Origin: Chlorobaculum limnaeum
GTDB taxonomy: Bacteria; Bacteroidota; Chlorobiia; Chlorobiales; Chlorobiaceae
Direction: 5' to 3'
Assembly: GCF_001747405.1 (NCBI RefSeq)
Contig: NZ_CP017305.1
Coordinates: 1,878,001-1,942,000, forward strand
DNA length: 64,000 bases
Shown in pieces: positions 57,305-64,000 of the stretch. Below the pieces are notes generated by a model, which saw nothing but the letters and a program-made list of their open reading frames with translations, made no database searches and was not told where the DNA came from. The position numbers were made by a program, and so were the translations under genes. The number at the start of each line of letters is the position of its first letter. The first letter of the stretch is position 1.

Positions 57305-57883
57305 TCACGCCACAATCGCGATGCCTTCGCCCAGGTCGATGGCTCCGGGCAGGTTGATTTTTGTGGATTCTTTCCGGTACAGGCAGGTGTTCATGCAACA
57401 GACACTTCCGCTTCCCTGACACTGCCCGGCAAAAATTTTCATGATTTTTCCGGCCTGTATTTCAAGCATGAAGCCAGAAAGAGAGAATTCTGTCGTTATG
57501 GTAAACGGAATGTTTTTTTTGAGTCGCCTGCTGAATTCGACCTCGATGGAGGGCCGGTGGATGGAGGTTATGGCGTGCTCCATCAACGGAAGCACAACCA
57601 GTTCGTCAGGCGAATAGCGCTGCGGGTCGGCGTATTTCGCCAGGTCTTCATATTTTTCCCACGCACGCAGCAGAATATCTCGCACCTCGATGCCGAGCAA
57701 ATCATCCACATGACCGATGACGGCCCTGATCAGCGCCCTGCTTTTGCGGGAATGGCGATCACCGTCATTCGTGTCGTGATCGAGTTCCCTGACCTCTTCT
57801 TCGGAATGCAGCCCGCTAACGGCCTCTTCGCCAATCGTTTCATCCCTGAAAAAATCCCTGAGCGTAAAGGATTTCGAATCCAT
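57305..57883 (-). CDS. Hypothetical protein
   Basis: A 192-residue protein that I do not recognise. The N-terminal two thirds are charged and probably helical (RDILLRAWEKYEDLAKYADP near residues 67-86). The C-terminal third is more beta-like and carries a cysteine cluster, CQGSGSVCCMNTC (about residues 154-166), that might bind metal. There is no signal peptide or membrane segment. It follows the PASTA lipoprotein gene on the same strand by 11 bp, so they may be co-transcribed. Confidence 0.55.
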   Translation of the reverse strand: MDSKSFTLRDFFRDETIGEEAVSGLHSEEEVRELDHDTNDGDRHSRKSRALIRAVIGHVDDLLGIEVRDILLRAWEKYEDLAKYADPQRYSPDELVVLPLMEHAITSIHRPSIEVEFSRRLKKNIPFTITTEFSLSGFMLEIQAGKIMKIFAGQCQGSGSVCCMNTCLYRKESTKINLPGAIDLGEGIAIVA

Positions 57884-57894
57884 AAACCATTTAT

Positions 57895-58611
57895 TTAATT
57901 GGCATTCCGGTCTTTGAAACGGATTTTCTGAACACCCGGATCGTGCCGTAAACTCAGTCTGAAACCGTTGCCGCCCAACAAACCGGAGGGCGCCGTGAAC
58001 TGCTGCGAACCGGCGTCGGAGTGAACCGCGACCTTGACTACTGGTTTGGACTTGTACGCCATCGCCGCTCCCCCACCTCCGGCAGCAAGAATCGTGGCGA
58101 GAATCATGGCCTTGACCGGAGCCGGAGTCTCCATGTAAAGATCGACCTTCGCGCCTCCCGGATGCCTGCGCTCCGGCTCCGGAATCTGCCTCGCGACAAC
58201 GAGTCGAGACTGAACGAAACCGGGCGCGTACTCTCCGATGAAATCCCTGCTCACTCTGCCAATACCGAAACCGCTGTCATTCAGCTCAATTGTCGCACGG
58301 CTCAACGATTTACCGATGACATCCGGAACGGCAACCAGACTGCCCGCCGGAGCGCTCCTGCCTTCTTCACTGATATTGGATTCTGGCTCGATATTCTGTT
58401 TGGAAACAGGAACTCTTTCCGGTTGGGGCGGAATAGAATTAGTTGAATGACGGTGAGGTTTGCCCGGCCTGTTAGGAACTGGAGGATTGACGGCGACTTC
58501 CGGCTCGTTGCGAGGCGTGGAATCATGGCCCGGATGGTGAACAAGCGTCGTGCAACATCCGGCAAGGAGCAGAATCATGACAAGTGCTGCAATCACTCTT
58601 TTCATATCCAT
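57895..58611 (-). CDS. PASTA-domain lipoprotein
   Basis: A 238-residue protein. A signal peptide with lipobox LLAGC gives a lipidated Cys near residue 19. A Pro-rich linker (about 25-90) is followed by a PASTA-like domain (about 93-160; VAVPDVIGKSLSRATIELND and the closing VDLYME). A Gly/Ala-rich hydrophobic stretch (ILATILAAGGGGAAMA, about 171-186) comes next. PASTA domains usually bind peptidoglycan-related ligands, so a cell-envelope role is inferred. Confidence 0.75.
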   Translation of the reverse strand: MDMKRVIAALVMILLLAGCCTTLVHHPGHDSTPRNEPEVAVNPPVPNRPGKPHRHSTNSIPPQPERVPVSKQNIEPESNISEEGRSAPAGSLVAVPDVIGKSLSRATIELNDSGFGIGRVSRDFIGEYAPGFVQSRLVVARQIPEPERRHPGGAKVDLYMETPAPVKAMILATILAAGGGGAAMAYKSKPVVKVAVHSDAGSQQFTAPSGLLGGNGFRLSLRHDPGVQKIRFKDRNAN

Positions 58612-58863
58612 GACTCTTTGCGTTTGGGGTCAACGTATGAAGCCGACTGGAGATAAACGGAGAATGGGACACCCTTCGCTTCTCTGAATCAGTTTAGGTA
58701 TTTCCAATCTGACAAACAATCTGAATACCTGTATTTTCTCTATTGACTTCATGGTTTCGGCGGCTCTGTCCGATACATTTACAGAGTGCCGGTCAGGCCC
58801 GACAAAAACAGTTTAGAGATTCGCCTTTCGTGAAGTGATTTTAAAATCTAAACATACACGATC

Positions 58864-59304
58864 ATGGACTTATCAAATCTCCTTCAACTTGGAGCTTCCA
58901 CCATTCTGCATAACAGCGATCAGGCGACCAATGGCCTTGACAGCAATGAGCTTGTTTCGGCGCTGTCAGGCCTGTTGGGCGGTGGCGGCGGCAACATGAA
59001 TCTCGGCGCTATCCTCTCCAAAATGCAGCAAAGCGGACTCGGCGACATCGCGGCCTCCTGGCTCGGCAATGGCGCGAACGCGCCGATCTCGCCCGGGGCG
59101 GTGACGGATTTGATCGGCAGTGATAAAATCGCCGATTTCGCCTCCCGCTTCGGCCTTTCCGAGGAAAGCGCCAAAAACGCAATCGCCAGCGCCTTGCCGG
59201 AAATGGTGGACAAGGCCAGCCCGAACGGCTCGCTGCTCGAAGGTCTCATCGGCAATATCAGCGGGCTGGGCGGACTGTCGGACATGGTAAACAAGTTCTT
59301 CTGA
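58864..59304 (+). CDS. YidB/DUF937-like protein
   Basis: A 146-residue protein rich in Gly, Ser and Leu. The GLLGGGGGNMNLGAILSKMQ segment (about residues 36-55) and the SWLGNGANAPISPGAV and ASRFGLSEESAKNAIASALP segments are characteristic of the YidB (DUF937) family, whose function is unknown. There is no signal peptide. It is monocistronic and followed by the hairpin at 59326-59353. Confidence 0.85.
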   Translation: MDLSNLLQLGASTILHNSDQATNGLDSNELVSALSGLLGGGGGNMNLGAILSKMQQSGLGDIAASWLGNGANAPISPGAVTDLIGSDKIADFASRFGLSEESAKNAIASALPEMVDKASPNGSLLEGLIGNISGLGGLSDMVNKFF

Positions 59305-59325
59305 ACCATCACCACAGCACAAACG

Positions 59326-59353
59326 CATGAAGCCGGAGAACATCCGGCTTCAC
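59326..59353. terminator. Hairpin between yidB-like and epimerase genes
   Basis: GAAGCCGGA and TCCGGCTTC arms around a GAACA-type loop, followed by a short T-rich run, lie between two convergent genes and may stop both. It is related to the hairpin at 57140-57170. Confidence 0.65.
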
Positions 59354-59376
59354 TGGTTTTATGACGAAACCACGCC

Positions 59377-60255
59377 TCAGAGCGGCAGATTCTTGCACTC
59401 GTTGAAAAAGTCGCGCAGGCGATGAGTGCCGTACTTCGGCGAAACGAAATCCATCTTGCTGAGCGTGGTGGCGAAGAGCGCAACGTCGGCAACGTCGCGG
59501 TTGAAGATGCCGACGACGCCGACGATGCCATCAGCCAGCCAGAAAGGCAGCGGAAGCTGAACCGGCTGCGTTCCGGCGATTTCGATAGCCAAATCGACCA
59601 TTTCGCGGTAAGTGAAGACCTCCGGGCCGCCGACCTCGACTTCGCGCTCGCTGCTGTCCACCGCGTCGGCGCACACCTTCGCGAGGTCAGCGCCGTGAAT
59701 CGGGTTCTGGCGGTTGTAGCCATCGCCAATCCAGAGCATGAATCCGCGGCGGGCGCGGGCGACGAACTGGCCGATCTCGGAGAAGAAGCCGTTCGGGCGG
59801 ATGATCGTGCTCTCGATCTTCGTGGCCTGCAACTCGCGGACGAACTTTTCGTGCGCCTGCACGTTCGGGATATTCATCATGCGGTGGGCGTCAAACACCG
59901 AAACATAGACGAACTTCTTCACGCCAGCCTTGAGCGCCTCGGCAAGGATGTTCATGTTGCCCTGATAGTCCACGTCGAAGTTGTCGTGCTCGAAGTCGGG
60001 CTTGATCATGCCGAGCGACGAAAAGACCACGTCGATGCCGTCGCACAGCCCTGCGATAGTTTCAGGTTTCGTGGCATCGCCGAAGACAACTTCGTCAACG
60101 AGCGTATCGATCTGTGGCGCAAAAAACGGCCCCGGCTTTTTGAACTTCTCGGGATTGCGCACCAGCGCGCTCACCCAGTACCCGCGATTCTTGAACTCCT
60201 GCACCGCATAACGGCCCAGGTAACCGGTCGCCCCGGCCACAAGCACTCTCTTCAT
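59377..60255 (-). CDS. NAD(P)-binding epimerase/NmrA-like SDR protein
   Basis: A 292-residue atypical SDR protein. The Rossmann GATGYLGRYAVQEFKNRGY motif (GxxGxxG) is at the N-terminus. Conserved VFSSLGM, KKFVYVSVFDAH and the STIIRPNGFFSEIG segments follow. The classic YxxxK pair is replaced by a region around VQAHEKFVRELQ, as in NmrA-like or divinyl-reductase-related members. A redox or sensing role on an unknown substrate is likely. A decayed 3' copy lies at 57194-57304. Confidence 0.87.
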   Translation of the reverse strand: MKRVLVAGATGYLGRYAVQEFKNRGYWVSALVRNPEKFKKPGPFFAPQIDTLVDEVVFGDATKPETIAGLCDGIDVVFSSLGMIKPDFEHDNFDVDYQGNMNILAEALKAGVKKFVYVSVFDAHRMMNIPNVQAHEKFVRELQATKIESTIIRPNGFFSEIGQFVARARRGFMLWIGDGYNRQNPIHGADLAKVCADAVDSSEREVEVGGPEVFTYREMVDLAIEIAGTQPVQLPLPFWLADGIVGVVGIFNRDVADVALFATTLSKMDFVSPKYGTHRLRDFFNECKNLPL

Positions 60256-60379
60256 TGATTACTCGGATAGGTTGATGGATAAAGCTTTTGCGACGGGCAA
60301 TATACGCAATTCAGACGAGGGGCGGAGCAGGAGGACTCCCGATCTCACAGCCGGAATCGGGAGACGCAGTATGCCTTCG

Positions 60380-60634
60380 CTATCGATAAACCTCTCTTCG
60401 GTGGCCGACGGTGACAACAAGAATGATGAGTTCTGAGTCTTGTATTTCGTAAATCACCCGGTACGAGCCTATGCGGATGCGCCATGCCTGCCGTCCCGAC
60501 AGTTTCTTGCTGCCGGTAGGACGCGGTTTTTCAGCAAGCGAACGGATGGAATCGATAATTCGATTACGATCAGACTCTTGAATTTTTTCGAGTTGCTTCC
60601 GGGCCGAGCGCAAGATTTCGATCCTGTAGCTCAT
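60380..60634 (-). CDS. RelE/ParE-family toxin
   Basis: An 84-residue RelE-type toxin. It begins MSYRIEILRSARKQLEKIQE and has the KKLSGRQAWRIRIGSYRVIY core and the closing VVTVGHRREVYR, where basic residues cut ribosome-bound mRNA in RelE relatives. Its ATG overlaps the antitoxin stop by ATGA (60631-60634), so the two are translated together, antitoxin first. Confidence 0.93.
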   Translation of the reverse strand: MSYRIEILRSARKQLEKIQESDRNRIIDSIRSLAEKPRPTGSKKLSGRQAWRIRIGSYRVIYEIQDSELIILVVTVGHRREVYR

Positions 60635-60837
60635 GATTCAGAACCTTCGTCAATCTCCCGCACAGCCTGTTCAAAAGGCATGATTTCCTGAGAACCGGTC
60701 TTCGCCTCGTCATAAGCGTGAATGTCATCGAGTTCTTCGAGATAGTCGAGAATCTGCTCCCACTCTGCCAAAGGAAGCAGCACTGCCGTCCGTTGCTGGC
60801 GCTCATCGACCACATACTGCGGATGAACCTTAATCAT
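60631..60837 (-). CDS. Antitoxin (Phd/YefM-like) partner of RelE
   Basis: A 68-residue acidic protein, MIKVHPQYVVDERQQRTAVL then LPLAEWEQILDYLEELDDI, typical of short Phd/YefM-like antitoxins found with RelE. The N-terminal part would form the DNA-binding dimer and the acidic C-terminal helix would neutralise the toxin. The pair probably autoregulates its promoter just right of 60837. Confidence 0.87.
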   Translation of the reverse strand: MIKVHPQYVVDERQQRTAVLLPLAEWEQILDYLEELDDIHAYDEAKTGSQEIMPFEQAVREIDEGSES

Positions 60838-60906
60838 TGTATTAGCTCCAAAACTGTGGTTTTCGCTGAATTCTTCTCCAACCGATTATCTGACAAGTGC
60901 TTGAAT

Positions 60907-61872
60907 TCAGAAATCTTTCAGCACTGCATTCATATTCTGCTTTAACGTGCCTTCCAACCGTTTGCAGCCACGAGGAGAATAGTCATAAAGAAGCACTCGA
61001 CGATGCCTCAGATCAAATGGGACATCATCGATAGACTGCGCAAGCAGAAGAACCGGCTTTCCTAAAGCATGACAAATACCAACCTCGTAAAACACGTTCG
61101 CGTTCTTCCGAGTAAGGTCTGCAAGGACAACATCTGCTGTGCCGATGCTCTTGAGTATGTCCTCCATAATAATGTTGGAGCCAAAAACGTCATCGCCGCG
61201 TTCGCAGTGCAGGTTGCAGCCATCAACAAGTGTCGGCTTTACAAAATCCTCATAGACTACCTGTAAGTCTTCATCACCAAATGGCATGACAACAAAGCAT
61301 CGCATCTTCTCTTCTGGAGCACGTACATGCTCCGTGAATTGCTGATGCGGCAAAGGTTCAGCGGCGCGAGACTTGAAAAGTTCCACCGCCTCCTGAAGCT
61401 GATTACGAAGGCTCTCTACTTCGATAGGGTCAACAGCCTTGATGGGAGCGCCAGGCACTTCGCCCTTTGCTGCCTTTGGCCGTTTACCTGTTATTCCCCA
61501 GATGAGGTTAGCCAGCCCAGCCCCGTAGTCTTCAGTAAAATCTACCCAAGTAAGCTGAGACAAAAAGCCTGTCGGGTTGCACGGTCGAATCAGCAATGGT
61601 AAAAGGAAGGATTCATTCTTGAGCTGGCGCTCAAGTGCCACGTTCAACTCTTGTTCCGCCCATGCTGACGCCAAATAGTCAGGAGAAAGTACTGCTAACA
61701 CAATGTCCGCTTGCTCGATCTGAGATGCAAGTGTTTCAGCCCAAGAAGTTCCGGGTTGAATGAGCATGTCATAAAGAACCTGAGCATCAGGCAAATTCAC
61801 ATTGAGATCGTTGGTAAGCCGTTTAACGAACTCTCGATCCTTGTGCGAGTAACTAATGAATATCTGGCTCAT
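60907..61872 (-). CDS. TIR-domain protein with nucleoside deoxyribosyltransferase-like C-terminal domain
   Basis: A 321-residue two-domain protein. Residues 1-130 are a TIR domain with FISYSHKDREFVKRL and SPDYLASAWAEQEL; Glu75 matches the catalytic Glu of NAD-cleaving TIRs. After a linker, residues about 188-321 read RCFVVMPFGD, ERGDDVFGSNIIMEDIL, ADVVLADLTRKNANVFYEVG and ICHALGKPVLLL. This is a nucleoside 2-deoxyribosyltransferase-like fold (DRHyd type) with Glu263 at the expected active site. Both halves may cleave nucleotides. It is probably a defence effector. Confidence 0.85.
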   Translation of the reverse strand: MSQIFISYSHKDREFVKRLTNDLNVNLPDAQVLYDMLIQPGTSWAETLASQIEQADIVLAVLSPDYLASAWAEQELNVALERQLKNESFLLPLLIRPCNPTGFLSQLTWVDFTEDYGAGLANLIWGITGKRPKAAKGEVPGAPIKAVDPIEVESLRNQLQEAVELFKSRAAEPLPHQQFTEHVRAPEEKMRCFVVMPFGDEDLQVVYEDFVKPTLVDGCNLHCERGDDVFGSNIIMEDILKSIGTADVVLADLTRKNANVFYEVGICHALGKPVLLLAQSIDDVPFDLRHRRVLLYDYSPRGCKRLEGTLKQNMNAVLKDF

Positions 61873-62272
61873 CTCGTTCTTAAGTTCTTATAAAATTAAT
61901 CAACAGCAATTCGATAAGTTTACTGACTACAGATATTGCAACTACAATTCAAAATAATAGATAAAAGCAACAATATCAACGTCTTACAAGTCCCATCCAT
62001 CACCGAAAGCGCTTCGACGATCATGCCGTATTCGACCGGGTTCACTTTGACGACCAGCCCCGCCTGCTCCACGGTCGCTTCCGGAGCTACCGAACTCTGG
62101 AGCGAAACGGTTTCGGGCGCTCTTGACGTTTCCTCTCTTCCCGCTTTCCCAGCCGTCCTTTCCAACAATTTTGCACGAAAAACATGTAAAGTTCAGGCGC
62201 AAGTACGCAAATTGCGCCAAGACATTTCGCTACGATCACGCGAAAAACGGACAAAATTTTCAGGAGTATCTC
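61873..62272. other. Intergenic region between the TIR gene and the dehydrogenase
   Basis: About 400 bp, AT-rich at 61873-61985 and then GC-rich. A reverse frame there reads EQAGLVVKVNPVEYGMIVEA (about 62070-62010), which has coding-like composition. It could be a gene fragment, but no family is recognised. The last 60 bp likely hold the dehydrogenase promoter. Confidence 0.35.
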
Positions 62273-62749
62273 ATGAAATTCGAATATCATAACACCACGC
62301 ACCTTGTTTTTGGAGCAGGCACCCTTTCTCGACTCGGCGAGGTGACCAGCGCATACGGCAAAAAGGCGATGATCGTCACCGGCGGCGGCAGCGTCAAGCG
62401 CAACGGAACCTTCGACCGAGCGGTCGCGAGCCTCAAGGCCGCCGAAGTTTCGGTGGTGGAGTGCGACGGCGTCGAGCCGAACCCCCGTCTTTCGTCGGTG
62501 GCCCGAGGCGGCGAGATCGCCCGGGAAAACGGATGCGACGTGGTGATCGCGCTTGGCGGCGGCAGCGTGATGGATTCCGCGAAGGTGATGGCTGCGGCAG
62601 TCTTTTACGAGGGCGACCTGTGGGAGATGTTCCAGCACAGCCAGAAAACCCGGCGGCTCCCGACCAAAGCGCTGCCGATCATCACCGTGCCGACGCTCGC
62701 TGCCACCGGCTCGGAGATGAACAGCGGCGCAGTCATTAGGGTCTGCTGA
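62273..62749 (+). pseudogene. Iron-containing alcohol dehydrogenase, truncated by an IS
   Basis: The frame encodes the N-terminal 155 or so residues of an Fe-ADH of the butanol dehydrogenase type. It has FEYHNTTHLVFGAGTLSRLG, the NAD-binding VVIALGGGSVMDSAK near residues 91-105, and TVPTLAATGSEMNSGAVI. At 62738 the homology stops and the frame ends two codons into the IS. The family is about 380-400 residues, and the missing C-terminal half holds the iron ligands, so the product cannot be active. The rest may lie beyond 64000. A CAGGAG ribosome site precedes the ATG. Confidence 0.88.
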
Positions 62750-64000
62750 ATAATGGTTAAATTGTTTTATGGTAATGAATTAAGCGGTATTTTTGTATCT
62801 TGAATGCAAGGAAAAGCCTGAAAAAGCCCCAAAAACCCTGCACCTCGATACCGCCGATTCATGTACCAGCCGAAGTTTCAGCAGCTCACGTTCGAAAATT
62901 TCCATCTGCCGTTTGGTGGTAAACTCGATCCGGAAAACCGGTGGGTGAAGCTCGCCGACGTAATTCCCTGGCACGTCGCCGAGACGATGTATGCCAAAAA
63001 CTTCATGTCGAAACGGGGCGCTCCTGCACTGACGGTTCGCATGGCGCTGGGGTCCTTGATTATCAAGGAGAAGCTCGGCCTTTCGGATATCGAGACGGTC
63101 GAACAGATCAAGGAGAACCCGTATCTCCAGTTCTTTATCGGTCTTGAAACGTACCAGCATGCAGCGCCCTTCGATGCCTCGATGCTGACCCACTTTCGGA
63201 AGCGGCTGAAGCATACCGATCTGGCCGCGTTGCAGGAGGAACTCCTGCAACGCCATCTGGCTGAAGAGCGCAGGAAGGCTGAGGAAAGGAACCAGAATGA
63301 CGACGGAGACGGTGGTTCCGGCAACAAGGGCAAACTCATCGTTGATGCCACCTGCGCACCGGCAGACATCGCCTATCCGACGGATATTGGTCTGCTCAAC
63401 GAAGCACGGGAAAAGACCGAGAAAATCATCGACCAGTTGTGTGCCAATGCTCCGCAGGAGTTGGGCAAGCCGAGGACGTATCGCAAGAAGGCCAGGAAAG
63501 CGTTTCTCTCGGCAATCATGAAGCGGAACCTGTCGAAAAAAGCGCTTCGTCGAGCCATTCGCCAGCAGTTGCAGTACATCGGTCGAAACCTGAAGCATAT
63601 CGAAGCGCTCAGCGCCGCTGTACCGCTGACCGTCCTCTCGACAGCGCGGTATCGCGACCTGCTGGTGATCGATGAGCTGTATCGGCAGCAACAGGAAATG
63701 TACAAGAGTGACAGGAAGAGCATCAGCGATCGAATCGTCAGCATCAGCCAGCCCCATGTCAGGCCGATCGTACGGGGCAAGGCCGCAGCCAGGACGGAGT
63801 TCGGCATGAAGCTCTCCATCAGCGTCGTCGACGGCATCAGCCTGCCGGAACGGATGAGCTGGAACGCCTACAACGAAGGCTGCGACCTGGTGCGGGATAT
63901 CGAGCGATATCGCGAGCGCTACGGGCACTATCCCGAATCAGTCCATGCCGACAAGATCTACCGGACGCTGGCCAACCGGATGTGGTGCAAGGCACGAGGA
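62739..64000 (+). mobile_element. IS5-like (IS1478-type) insertion sequence, right end outside the window
   Basis: The left end is placed at GGGTCTGCTGAATAATGG, where dehydrogenase homology stops and non-coding IS sequence begins. The transposase gene starts 122 bp inside. The right end is beyond 64000. The target sequence next to the end reads CATTA, compatible with a short T-N-A type target. Confidence 0.8.
62861..64000 (+). CDS. IS5-family (DUF772/IS1478-like) transposase, partial
   Basis: At least 380 codons, open to the window end. The N-terminal DUF772 region shows VRMALGSLIIKEKLGLSDIE, ENPYLQFFIGLETYQ and SMLTHFRKRL. The DDE core begins with KLIVDATCAPADIAYPTD, continues with RIVSISQPHVRPIVRGKA and EFGMKLSISVVDG, and would close beyond the edge. 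The visible part has no stop or frameshift. Confidence 0.9.
   Translation, partial: MYQPKFQQLTFENFHLPFGGKLDPENRWVKLADVIPWHVAETMYAKNFMSKRGAPALTVRMALGSLIIKEKLGLSDIETVEQIKENPYLQFFIGLETYQHAAPFDASMLTHFRKRLKHTDLAALQEELLQRHLAEERRKAEERNQNDDGDGGSGNKGKLIVDATCAPADIAYPTDIGLLNEAREKTEKIIDQLCANAPQELGKPRTYRKKARKAFLSAIMKRNLSKKALRRAIRQQLQYIGRNLKHIEALSAAVPLTVLSTARYRDLLVIDELYRQQQEMYKSDRKSISDRIVSISQPHVRPIVRGKAAARTEFGMKLSISVVDGISLPERMSWNAYNEGCDLVRDIERYRERYGHYPESVHADKIYRTLANRMWCKARG

Noticed and set aside
57278-57898. 206-codon forward frame opposite the hypothetical gene
   Set aside because: The reverse frame 57305-57883 has better codon bias and spacing to the PASTA lipoprotein gene; the forward frame ends over the intergenic gap without a ribosome site.
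61936-62292. 118-codon forward frame upstream of the dehydrogenase
   Set aside because: It overlaps the real dehydrogenase start in another frame, begins at a poor start codon and has no recognisable domain.

Overview
The window looks like a chromosomal segment of a green sulfur bacterium (Chlorobiaceae, most like Chlorobaculum). This is inferred from a moderately GC-rich genome with AcnB-type aconitase, an archaeal-type S-adenosylmethionine synthetase, BshA (bacillithiol pathway), a solitary trpA, and protein sequences that resemble Chlorobium/Chlorobaculum homologues from memory. No database search was possible.

Layout. (1) 1-9000: groES-groEL behind a perfect CIRCE operator, a hybrid PAS-GAF histidine kinase, queC, a CPBP membrane protease, trpA, a GT2 glycosyltransferase and an SRPBCC protein. 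(2) 9001-15200: an AT-rich DUF2971 gene that looks acquired, a CDF metal exporter, an archaeal-type MAT, a CorC/HlyC-like membrane protein, and a cluster of dispersed palindromic repeats. (3) 15184-27319: two near-identical ISL3-family elements in direct orientation bracket about 9.4 kb of housekeeping genes (bshA, mreB, hisD, queA, acnB, a small lipoprotein). The relic of a DUF433/DUF5615 toxin-antitoxin pair lies beside the first copy. (4) 27741-56159: a long, all-plus-strand exopolysaccharide/cell-surface glycan locus. It opens with signalling genes: a hybrid kinase split by an IS630 element, then a REC-PAS-PP2C phosphatase. It continues with a WecG-type transferase, a priming sugar transferase, two STAS proteins, an RsbW-like anti-sigma kinase, many glycosyltransferases, two hexapeptide acyltransferases, a Wza-like exporter, a flippase, a Wzc-like protein, a candidate polymerase, VanZ-like and radical SAM proteins. 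(5) 56160-64000: small genes (DUF4332-like, PASTA lipoprotein, YidB-like), an NAD(P)-binding epimerase plus the decayed 3' end of a second copy, a RelE-type toxin-antitoxin pair, a TIR protein fused to a nucleotide-hydrolase-like domain, and an iron-dependent alcohol dehydrogenase truncated by an IS5-like element that runs off the window.

How the genes may work together. The glycan locus carries a complete partner-switching set (phosphatase, two antagonists, anti-sigma-type kinase) between its first glycan genes, which suggests that glycan output is switched by signal transduction. Several of its enzymes look like pseudoenzymes: two degenerate priming-transferase domains fused to other modules, a nucleotidyltransferase-like domain without its signature loop, and a Wzc-like ATPase without the Walker lysine. 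This mixture of real and apparently dead enzymes with a partner switch is the most interesting system here. The TIR/nucleotide-hydrolase fusion is a second candidate, probably for defence.

No rRNA, tRNA or CRISPR array was recognised.
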